Of a DNA stretch of 64,000 nt, positions 10,773 to 20,800 are shown piece by piece. Location: positions 2,034,501-2,098,500 of the forward strand of contig JAXBDG010000012.1 in NCBI GenBank assembly GCA_036320915.1, written 5' to 3'. The translations under genes and the position numbers were made by a program. Below the pieces are notes generated by a model. That model ran no database searches. It was given only the letters and a program-made list of their open reading frames with translations, and was not told the origin of the DNA. The DNA is from Linnemannia elongata. Taxonomy: Eukaryota; Mortierellomycota; Mortierellomycetes; Mortierellales; Mortierellaceae. Within the stretch, counting starts at the first letter, position 1. Every line of letters begins with the position of its first letter.

Positions 10773-12082
10773 GGCTTTGGTATTGATTATTGTTTTAGTT
10801 TGGGTGGTATGTGCGAGGGCGGCAGAGGAAACGGAGGAGTAGTGTTGATCGGATTGAGAAGGAGGGCGCTTATGGTAAGGTAGGTATCGATAGGCGTTTC
10901 GTGAGAGTGGTGGTATCAAAGGAGATTGAGAGTTGAGTAAGGAGTGTGATCAAGTGTGCAAAGAAAGTGGGGATTGTTCAAGAGAGAAGAGGAAGTAATG
11001 GACGTTAAGTAAGCAGGGGAGTGTTTGCTGATGAGGACGAGGAAGGGGGTGAATATGTGCAAGTACCTACTTGCATTAGTGGCTGACTCCACTGTCTTTA
11101 TATGAATTGCAGAATTAGACAACCACTAAGAAATTGGTCAGGGACCATGAACAGCAACATCCCATTTGCTCCGACTGACAAGAAAAAATAGTTAATGGTC
11201 GGGAGGCGAACCACTCACTGGATGCAAAAAATAAAGCACTTGACAACCCATCCTTTTTTCCATCTCTTCCTTTTCCCCTCGTCTCTCTCTCTCTCTCTTT
11301 TATGTGACTCCTCTTTTTCTTTCATATCCGTTCTGAGCCCATATATACCATGCCACTCCTTGACTTTTTTCACACCTCCTCCCTCTCTCTGTTCACAGCC
11401 CTGGAAATGCCTCATACGCCCATTCTTCACCAGGAATAAAGTATCTGACAATCAATGATTGCTCTCAATCAGAGTGAGACATGTACCTGGAACTGTACAA
11501 ATTCTTGTCTGATCCACGAAACTCATGTCTGATCTTCTTCACAAGAGACACTCTCTCCCCCCCTTGAATATAAAGGTTCGAAGTAACCCTTGAACCACGC
11601 CAAGAACACCCAGCAAGTACGTACGTGCCCAAGGTCTCTATCTAACGACAAAAGTATAATGAAAAAGACCAGTGGTGATCACCTTTTGTTGTCATCTCTC
11701 TCCACTTTCTTTTTTTTCCTTGCCCCTAATGCACATTCTAATTTCGTTTCAGAGCCCGCACACACTCTAGAAGTACGTCCAATGAACCCTATTCATTTCC
11801 AACACAACAGGGTCACAATGCCAACAATAGTCAGGACAACAATTGGTCACATTTTGTGGCACACAGAAATGGACCCACATCTTTCTCTCTTGCTTCATCT
11901 GGGTCATGGAACGAAACAAAGTGAGTGAGTTCACATGGAGAAGGATCCCGATCCTCTTGATGCCTTAAATAGAAGCAGGGGTCCCCAGCCAAATCTTGCC
12001 TCTTTTTTGTCACTCCCACCCAACCGATTACCAAACACACACTCTCATCTCTACCATAATCATATCCAACACATATAGAGCC
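10773..12082. other. Intergenic region between divergent genes
   Basis: Contains the promoters of the minus-strand membrane protein and of the plus-strand gene starting at 12083. It is CT-rich, with a CTCTCTCT run near 11285-11300. A TATA-like string (ATATATACC) occurs at 11341-11349 and AATATAAAG at 11567-11575; neither lies at a convincing distance from a gene start. Open frames here are low-complexity and not supported. Confidence 0.45.
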
Positions 12083-13176
12083 ATGGTCAGCACATTACTC
12101 ACAAGCACAGGCAAGTATAATAGCAAATCCAACGCAACAACGTTTTGTTATCAGTCCATGCTTATTACCCAGAGATTAACACTTTTTTTTTTATTTTTCT
12201 TAACCCTTTAGCACCAGGAGGCGCATGGACCAACACATTATTACTATTCGCTATCACAGTCTTGTCCCTTGGGACACCAAGTACTTTGTCTGATCCTACA
12301 ACATTCGCCTCTAACGCTACGCTCGATTTTGGCGCAAACGACAAGATCGTCACCAATAACGTCACTGTGGACTTTGGTGCCAGCGACAGGATTTCGCCAC
12401 TCCTCTCCAACCTTCAAGAGTCATACACTGCCATAAAAATCACTAAACGATCCACATCTGTCCGTGCCACCGTCGGCGTCTCTAGAACCATCGATGCGGG
12501 AGGATCGTCACTTGGGGTGTGCTATTATGGCGAGGGTGATGACTATTCGGGATGTGCAGAAGTATCAACAGACAACACAGGGTGCCTTGTCTCCGGGAGG
12601 ACATCAACAGTGACAAAACGCCTCCCCAAGGGATATGTCAACAGACAGATCGAGATCCACGCCAACAAGGACGCTCTCTGCCTCGACTATGTCGGATTTT
12701 CGTATGGATCTGGAGACATGCACCCCGGGGACGCCAAAATTGCAGTGACAGGAGATATGACATTCGAGTGTGGACACCCCTGGGCGTATAGTGGTCGGGA
12801 CACGAATGGGTTCCAGCACAAGTGTCTGTTCATCGGCAACGTTGACAACCAGAACTATACCAACACATATAGCTTCAGAGTCGAGGAGTTGTGGTTGTCG
12901 ACCGAGGCGCTTCGTCAGACGGATGAGTTGAAGAGTGTGCCGAATACGGTCCGGTATGCCTGTAATTATATGTACAGCTGGACACGTCAGGACCTGCCAA
13001 AGACGAACCCTGACTGTGGACAGTATGATAACGGGTTTGACCAGGGGGCGGATGGACCGAGGAGGAAGAAGTTTATCTCGGAGGAGGTGCATCTGGCAAA
13101 TCTGCGTGTCAACCCCAACTATGTCGGAAGCCCCGTTGTCAATGGCACTGTGGAGATCGACACTAACTATGCGTAA
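12083..13176 (+). CDS. Predicted secreted or anchored glycoprotein with GC-AG intron (330 aa)
   Basis: Two exons, 12083-12110 and 12212-13176. The tiny first exon encodes MVSTLLTST and joins in frame to APGGAWTNTLLLFAITVLSL, a hydrophobic segment that can act as signal peptide or anchor. The intron starts with GCAAGT rather than GT and ends CCCTTTAG, so this is a GC-AG intron; no GT donor in the leader gives the right phase. The mature part has several N-glycosylation sequons (NAT, NVT, NYT, NGT) and about nine Cys (GVCYYGEGDDYSGC, NTGC, ALC, FECGHP, HKC, ACNY, DCGQ), fitting an extracellular disulphide-bonded domain. I recognise no family. An internal near-repeat, TLDFGANDKI / TVDFGASDRI, sits near the N-terminus. 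Confidence 0.7.
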
Positions 13177-13835
13177 TAAAAACGACCCTTTCGCTCTCTA
13201 CTGCTCTCTCTGTATCCCTGGTAATGAACTGGCTCGATTCAAATCTCTCTTAGGCCCACTTTAATTTTCTCCAGCCTGTTTTGAATCCCCTCCACGTTCA
13301 CTTTTTCAGAACGAAACCACACACCATGACAACATACAGCCCACTCTTGACCGACACCCTCATCAGATCAACACATGCAAAAAGCCCACACATGTGTCTA
13401 TAGTTCGCACATCCCACCACCCTCATTCTACAATTCACCCCTGATCTGAATGCAAATTTGAATGTAAATTCCATGGCAAACCTTCATCGCCAAGGCCCCA
13501 CCAATTCAACCGTCCCAGAAGGTATGCATCACTGCTCTCTTTATTTCGTGCGTTACCAAAACAAATGGAATCAAGCCCCTTGAGCACATCTAAGATTAGT
13601 ACAAGTGCACAAAGCATCAACAACGCGCCCTTGAATTCCTCCTATGTCTTATGTTGTCGTCGCGCGCGTTCCTCTCTATAGTCTAGTCAAGATACTTTGT
13701 CGCTTTACATGGTTAATAAGCCCTTCTCACCTTGAAATCGCGTTTTCTGTAGTTCTCCTTGTTTTCGGCCTCGTTTCTTTCTTTGTCCGCAGAATGGTTT
13801 GACTCTCCCCTGATATCTCTGGCGCTGTCTCTAGT
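13177..13835. other. Gene-free 3' flank
   Basis: 3' UTR of the preceding gene and unannotated sequence. Nothing coding can be supported. Confidence 0.5.
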
Positions 13836-14000
13836 GTTGTCACTTGGTGTTGTCGCTTGGTGTTGTCTCTTGGTGTTGTCGCTTGGTGTTGTCTCTTGGT
13901 GTTGTTTCTAGTATTGTTTCTTGATATTGTCCCTAGATCTTGTATCAGGTGTTACCAATAGTGTTCTCCTTTGGTGTTGTCCTTTGGTGCTGCCGTTTGG
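13836..14000. repeat. Degenerating 13-bp tandem repeat (GTTGTCxCTTGGT)
   Basis: About five clean copies of GTTGTC(A/G/T)CTTGGT are followed by progressively diverged copies to about 14000. The same words recur once near 14570-14590 (CTCGCTTGGTGTTG), so the array was probably longer. Confidence 0.8.
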
Positions 14001-14199
14001 CGCTCTCCGCTGTGGCAGACTCTTGATGTCGTCTTTTTCCGTTGTCAAACCTGTTCAATCCCCTGATCTTTGATCGTTTGCGCCTTGCGTCCCATAGTCT
14101 TTCACTATTATTATGTGCCCACGCCGATGTTTTAATACGAAGGCGGGTAGTTGCCACCATCCAGTTATAGGCTACTCGTCTTAAACTTCTTTCTCATGT

Positions 14200-14375
14200 C
14201 TAAAGCTTTTATTCTTCCCTTGCTTTCATTCTTCCTTGCTTTCATTCATCCCTTGCTTTCATTCATCTCTTGCTCCTATTCATCCCTGCATTCATTCATC
14301 CTTGACGTTCATTCTTGCCTTGGTTTCATTCATCCCTTGATTTCTATCATCCTTGCTTTTTCCCATCCTTTGTTT
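14200..14375. repeat. CTTTCATTCATCC-type degenerate repeat
   Basis: Repeated pyrimidine-rich words (CTTTCATTC, CATTCATCCCTTG, CATTCATCC) at irregular 12-25 bp spacing. A simple-sequence region without coding potential. Confidence 0.7.
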
Positions 14376-14515
14376 CCAACCTGGTCCCTTTAAATTGTTC
14401 TTCCCCTAGATGTTCTGTCCTCCCTTGTTATCGGCAGCCTGTGGTGTCTTTATTTTTCACGGTGTGACCCAGCATTCCTCCTTCCTCAGCGTACTCTCCG
14501 TCTTTGCATTTTTCT

Positions 14516-14519
<4 letters not shown>

Positions 14520-14561
<42 letters not shown>
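14520..14561. repeat. Poly-T tract
   Basis: An uninterrupted run of about 40 T within the low-complexity region upstream of the small secreted protein gene. Confidence 0.95.
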
Positions 14562-14998
14562 ATCCCTTGATGTTCTCGCTTGGTGTTGTACCTTGTTTTT
14601 TTGCCCGCCCTTATGTTCAACTAAAAATCGAATTTTCTCTTCCTACTTTTCCCCAATCCCTTGCATTATCCTTTCTTTTCTCAATCCTCTAGTTTCTCAT
14701 AATCCCTTTCCTGGGTATCCCTTCCTCAATGCTCTCGGCATCTATTGATCCTTTCCCAGCATGCCATGAATTTCTCCACCCCTCCTCTTGCTCCTTCACC
14801 TCCTGATCTTTCTAACTATCCTTATCCCAGTGAGCCATTAACCTTTCTCATTCTAATCCAAATATAATGGTTCTTCAGTCCTCCTTTCATATAAATAAGT
14901 CCACCTTCTCAGCTCGAAAATGAAATTCAATCCTCTACCTCAATCTCTCAAGACCTCACTCAACAGAACCACCTCAAACAAAGACCAACATTTTCACC

Positions 14999-15301
14999 AT
15001 GTACACCAAGTTGACCTACTCCGCCATCGCCGCCATCGCCGCGCTCGCTCTCTTCAGCTCCGTTGGAAACGCACTCCCCACTCCCAGAGAAGCTTCTACT
15101 GTCGACACCCTTCCCTCGCTTGGTTCAGCCTTTGACACCTTCAACAATGGTGGTGCGGACGTTGGACGTGGTGCAGCTGAGCTGGTTTCTTCTGCAGCTG
15201 TGGGAGCTCCTCAGATTGTCACAGTCCTTCCCTGTGAGCTGCTCGGCGACGGCGCGCCAGCAAACTGTGCTTACACCGACGACGTTGTCCCCAGACGCTA
15301 A
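14999..15301 (+). CDS. Small secreted protein (100 aa)
   Basis: An intronless frame with a clear signal peptide: MYTKLTYSAIAAIAALALFS followed by SVGNA|LPTPREA. The mature part is Ala/Gly/Asp/Thr-rich (AFDTFNNGGADVGRGAAELVSS) and carries two Cys (LPCELL, ANCAY) that could form one disulphide. It ends in a basic dipeptide, VVPRR. The gene has a TATA-like ATATAAAT about 110 bp upstream (14890-14897) and an AC-rich leader, consistent with an expressed gene. I recognise no family. Candidate roles include cell-surface or effector-like peptides, but this is only inference from size and secretion. Confidence 0.65.
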   Translation: MYTKLTYSAIAAIAALALFSSVGNALPTPREASTVDTLPSLGSAFDTFNNGGADVGRGAAELVSSAAVGAPQIVTVLPCELLGDGAPANCAYTDDVVPRR

Positions 15302-16827
15302 GTTGAGCGCCTGCCTCCGACCCCTCGCTTCTAAATAGCCATATTTAGCTCAACTGCTGAGTACCACTTCAGCTTTGAATACTCTAGAGCATTCTATCTA
15401 ATCACATCCATTGTCATGCATCATCCTTAATATATATGCATATAATAAAACTACAGTAGTAGTGCCCATAACCCTCACGCTGTTTGGATGATTTGTATCT
15501 TTCATAAATGTTGGTGTGTGTCTGATATCACAACGTGTATGCACAGACCAGGTTTAGTGAAAGCGGTAATAGTTGGTGGACAAAGGCACACCAGCCCACT
15601 TTAATGCAGCTTGACGAAAACGAAGTCTACACATCCATACATTCACGTAAACCTCAAGAACCCTAGGATTGACATCAGGCGCTCAACAAGACATCGACAT
15701 CTATGCATCATGTACTGTACAAGACGACGAGTTGGATATGAGGAGGCTAGTCAGTCAGTCAAGGGAGCAAGTGTGCTGGCCAAGGATAAAATAAGAGCGC
15801 GTGGGTGTGAAAGGAGAGAGTGAAAAAAAAAAATGAGTGCGTCGCTTCTGAACAGAAGAATAAAAAAATCGAAGAAAGCAAAGACCTGGATAAGCCTACG
15901 GCGCGTCGCCAGTTTCGCGTTTATGCACGTGGCTTCATCTCAAACGCTCCTCCCTGACCCACCTTCATACAATTTCCTTTGGATTCGTGCTTTCCTCTTT
16001 TTCGTTCTATCTATCTCCTTTACTCAATTCCTACTCCTCTTACTTTATCGCTAACCCTCTCTTATCCCACTGGTAAGCAAGGACTCCCAACCCTCTTTGG
16101 TGCAGGGAGAGAGTGCGGAAGAGGGTGCGGAAGAGGGTGAGGAAAGAGTAGGTTGAGGGAAAGAGCGAATGGGGAGTGAATAGAAGAAGAGGGAGGATGG
16201 TTGAAAAGAGAACGAGATGATAAATGAGACACAAAGTGGTGCAAGTGAGGTGTAAGAGTATGTCTGTATCTGTATCTGTATCTGTATCTGTATCTGTATC
16301 TGTATCTGTATCTGTATCTGTATCTGCGGATGGGATTCCAATTGCCTGGAGAAATGAGAAATGATGATCCATTAAGACATATCGCGATGTGTGGGCTACT
16401 CCTGCAGATGAAAGGATAGAGAAGAGATGCCAATAAACACTTATTCGCATCTTCGCTTTCTAGGCTGCCGAAATGGGGCTGTCGAACGCTGTTACTGTGA
16501 GATGTTACGGGGAAGAGTGTCGTCCGTTGATGCCAGGCGGAATCTGAACCAACGTGTTCGGTGTGGGCAATGGAGATGATCAAGGTGATCAATGTGATCA
16601 ATGATCGATGAGACAAACAAGCACACCCCTGGATATGATCTGTTCATGTTATCGGTTAGTTACATATCCATCATCAATCGTTGTTTTACTGTGAAGATTG
16701 ATCGACGTTGAAAATCAGTGCCTTGCAGCTGAAGCGTCCCTCCTCCACCTCCTTTCAGCAACGCGCGATAGAAGAAGGGGCGACAAAATGAGCGAGTAAG
16801 AAACGAATAAAGAAGAGCAGGATGATT
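15302..16827. other. Gene-free stretch with a hexamer array
   Basis: No gene that I can support. The only notable structure is the hexamer repeat described separately; the minus-strand open frames through it (Tyr/Arg, Gln/Ile or Asp/Thr dipeptide runs) are artefacts of the repeat. A short duplication GATCAAGGTGATCAATGTGA lies near 16577. Confidence 0.5.
16262..16326. repeat. TGTATC hexamer array, about 10-11 copies
   Basis: Perfect tandem hexamers. Because the unit is a multiple of three, all frames stay open, which explains three overlapping long open frames on the minus strand. Confidence 0.95.
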
Positions 16828-17397
16828 CGAATTATTACAGCACCTGGCTCAAAGCGACGTTGCTTTTTGATCCTTCAACGTCGACTGTTCCGATCATACT
16901 GAAGCAGAATACAGAATTAAGTACGGGTGAGATTGTTCACCCACTAATAGGGAACAAGACCTGGGGTTTAGACCGTTGTGAGTCAGGTTAGTTTTACCCT
17001 ACTAATGAAAGTTGTTGCAGTAGTAATTGGCTTAGGAGTGGAACCGTTCATTCGGATAATTGGTATTTGGGCCTGCCTGAGCAGGCAATGGCCCAAAGCT
17101 ATCATCCATTAGGTTATGGCTGAACGCCTCTTAGTCAGAACCCGTGCTAGATCGCGACGACTACCGCCTTTTTCGATTTTTAGTTGAATACGAATAGATC
17201 TTCGGATCCTGAATCATACTAGGGGTCGATCTTGCAGAGTGGAAAGACTTTGTGAGGTTCCTCTTTATGTTGGTTTCAAATATTGGAAGAGATAAATCCA
17301 TTGCAGACGACTTTAATTGAACGGGAGTAGTGTAAGCAATAGAGTAGCCTTATTGCTACGATCTGCTGAGATTAAGCCCATTGTTCTATAGATTTGT
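16828..17397 (+). pseudogene. LSU (28S) rRNA 3'-end fragment, degenerate
   Basis: The 3' third of domain V and domain VI of large-subunit rRNA are recognisable. Near-canonical blocks are CACCCACTAATAGGGAAC, GTTAGTTTTACCCTACT, TTCATTCGGATAATTGG, TATGGCTGAACGCCTCT, TACGATCTGCTGAGATTAAG and the terminal GATTTGT. The fragment begins abruptly near 16828, where the GTTACCACAGGGATAACTGG region is already scrambled, and ends at the mature 3' end. The universal 14-nt sarcin-ricin loop reads AGGAGTGGAAC, with four nucleotides missing and one changed. No 18S, 5.8S, ITS or rest of 28S lies nearby. It is therefore a dispersed pseudogene fragment, not an rDNA unit. Confidence 0.9.
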
Positions 17398-17897
17398 TCG
17401 AAAGAACAACATCTCCTCCCTTTCTTTCTTTTTTTTTTTTCTAAAGGGGTGCGGTGGATGTGACAGTTGATATCAAGCATGGTTGCACAAAGGAATTTCA
17501 AGGGAACTGAAGAAAAATTCGAGGGCACCTATAAGAGATCAGCTGAAGTTGCTGGTATGTGACCGTTATACCACTGAGTATTCATGCGCCCCATCAGTTC
17601 AAAGGCTGGGATCGCACAAGATTAATCGAGGAGGAAGACTTAATGTTCGTTCCCACACTCTTTTTTTTTGTTCGTCCTTTGTTCGCTCCATCTATCTCCT
17701 CCTCCTCCTCCCTCTTTCCCTTCCTTCCCTTCCTTGCCACCCTTATTCCTTTTGGTCAACCACGCTTGGATTATCAATCAGACCAGATCGATCAGTAAGA
17801 ATCCACATCCATCGCATCCAGGGGTCCTTCATCAATAATGTCAAAATCCGTTCACTAACGTCTTTCTGTTCCGACAACCTCCACAGAGAAACACCAC
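17398..17897. other. Promoter/leader region of the NACHT-WD40 gene
   Basis: Pyrimidine-rich tracts (17426-17446, 17660-17735) precede the ATG at 17898. No gene is seen. Confidence 0.5.
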
Positions 17898-20800
17898 ATG
17901 GCGCCTTGGTATAAAAGAACCCTCTCCTCGGAGGAAGCCCTTGCCCGTGCGAACACCCACCTCAAGAATGCCAAGGAAACAAAGGACCGACGACAAGCCC
18001 AGAAATTATGCGACGAAGCGAAAAAAGCTCTGGAGAGGATGGACATCTCCAAGAGCATCAACGATCATGACCAGATCATCGCCGCCTTTCGTCAGCATGG
18101 AGAGCTCCTCGAGAAATTGGGTCTTCCCGACGAAGCCCAGCTCAGTTACAGAAAGGTTGACGAACTGAGGTATAATCAAAGTCGCTGGAATCGACTATAG
18201 AGACAGTTGACGATGAAGAGAACATGTATCTGACCATTTGCGGACCCTTTTGCCATTCTCAGCAGGACTATTGATAAGAGTACGCCAGCTCCACCTTTGG
18301 CTCAGGTCTTGCCTCTGTCTATATCATCTGCTTCTGTTGTCTCTGCTTCGACAATCTCTTCAAGCACCGCCGCCATTCGCAACAGAGGAACTGTTTTGCC
18401 AACCATCTTCACAAAGGACTGTCCTCGGCCCGTTGTCCAGTTCACGCTGCCAGGACCTGATGAGCGCCTGACTAGCACTCGCCAACTCACTTTCTGTCTT
18501 GCCCTCCTGCAAGAACCAGCTTTACCTCTGGACAGCCTCGATGCTTCAACTCGCGCCTGGCTGACAGCCACCGAGAAGAATCAGGATGAAAAGGACAGAC
18601 TCAGGACCCTGGCCACAGATATGATCCGTGCGCTTGTTCAGGATAAGCTGAAGGACATTAAGGCCATCAATGAGGTCGTGTGTCTGGCTCCCGTGCTCGA
18701 GAGACCCGATTTTCGAGCCTTGCTCTCCCTATTTGTCAACATGATCAATGATTCTCTCCTCCTGGATGTACAGGCTCTTCAGGGATTGGCGCCCATGATT
18801 CAGGCCAATCCTGAATACATCGAGGCCGATGACTTGGTCAAGATCCTCAACCTGTTGAGCACCCGTCTCCAAGAGACATTCCACCAATCACCTCAGCACA
18901 TCTACAGGTTGACTATGACGGTGTCGCGTGTCCTAGATGCCATGGCCGATTGCAACATACAGGGACTGGACCGCGTCAAGTTGCATGAGCCGCTCCTCTC
19001 TTACCTGGACCGTCTGAAGAGCGACAAGGATCCGTATATCGTACACCAAGCCGCATACGCATTTCAGGCACTGCTGTGTGTTCCGGACGATGAAGAGACG
19101 TGGCAGGCAGCCTTGCGACGTTCAGGTGCAGTCATCAAGGGTGTCGGAGGATTAGCGAGTGCGATCAAGGGGTTGAATGTCGCAGAGTTCATCAGCGGAT
19201 TGAGCACCATCCAAGAAGGGTTCCAAGGAGCAGGTCAGATCTTTGGACTCGTGCAGGACGCCTACAACGGTGTGACGAACCTGATGGAAAGCGGTCAAGG
19301 GTTGCTGGAGTCGCTCAAGAATGGACTAAGTTTCAGCCACAAGCGTACCTGGTACGCAGCCTTGCGCGGTGCCGACACGTTGATCCAGAACGGCGAGCTG
19401 ACCAAATTCAAGACCCTGGTCTGCGAGGCACCCTGCCGCCGTGATCTGGCCTTTCAATGGGGTGTCTGCCAACGACTCGGATATTTGGCGGCTGATTCGG
19501 TTTGGGATGATGTCTCTCGGAAGAATGCAATTGCGTTTCTAGGAGAAATGTACTGGAACGATGAGGAATGGGGTCAGGAACCTCGTATCAAGCAGTGCAT
19601 CTTGGACATTCTCTTGCAATTGTCCCACAGCACTAGTCAAGGTGAGAAAGGATATAAGATGGTTGGATCTATGTACTTTAGGCTCGTTGAAATTGGTTCT
19701 CACAGGTCGCTGTTGCTTTTGTACTCTTTTAGAATCGATGCACAGTGTTGTCAGGATCCTCCTAAGGGACTTGTCTACAGAAGGCGATGAAAACAAACGC
19801 AACCTTTACCAATCCTGTATCCAAACGGGACCAAGCGCGCACACCTGGAACGTCTCCGCGTCCCATCTCGACTCATCATCCCTGATCGACCAGGTTCAAA
19901 GCAAACCCTCGATTGAACCGGCCCTGCGAAAGTATCAGCGCCATCGAATTCAGAGGCAGGAGCAACGCCATACGGTCTACATCCCTCCTGAAGCCAAGCC
20001 GACCCGTGAGTCACCCGACGCCGATCTCTTTGATCTGACAACCAGAGTCAACGAGTTCTTGCTAGCAGCCGATAGCAAGGTTTTGTTGCTACTGGGAGAC
20101 TCTGGTGCCGGAAAGTCGACATTCAACCTGGAGCTCGAGAGAAACTTGTGGATGGCCTACAACCTCGACAAAATGTGGATCCCCCTCTTTGTGACCCTAC
20201 CCACCATCAACATGCCAGAGGAGGATCTCGTTGCCAAGCATCTGCGAAAATGCGAATTCACAGAGGACCAGATCCGGGAACTCAAGTCCTACCGCCAAAT
20301 CGTCTTGATCTGCGATGGCTACGACGAATGCCAGAAGAAGGACAACCTTTATAACAAAAATCAACTGAACCAGCCTGGAGAATGGAAGGTCAAAATGGTG
20401 ATCAGCTGCAGGAGCGAGTACCTTGGATCCGACTATCGGATCTTCTTCCAACCCGGTGGCCGCAACGACAGGAAAGGGGCCACGCAACTCCAGGAGGCTG
20501 TGGTCGCACCGTTCTCCAAGGCCAAGATCAACCATTATGTCAAAAGCTATGTCACAAAGTATCAGATACCAGGAGAAACTGTCTGGACTGCAAAGAACTA
20601 TCTAAGCGCGATCAAGAGAATTCCCAACCTTCGAGACCTCGTGAGGAACCCGTTCTTGTTATCGTTGGCACTAGAGGTTCTACCTCGTCTGGTCGATCTA
20701 TCCAAGGACCTCACATCCACCCAGATCTCAAGGGTGACACTGTATGACGAATTCGTGGAGCAGTGGGTGGAGCGAGGTCAGATACGACTGATCGAGCGAT

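Noticed and set aside
16040..16616. Three overlapping minus-strand frames with dipeptide runs
   Set aside because: They are produced by the TGTATC hexamer array, which keeps all frames open; there is no domain or composition typical of a gene.
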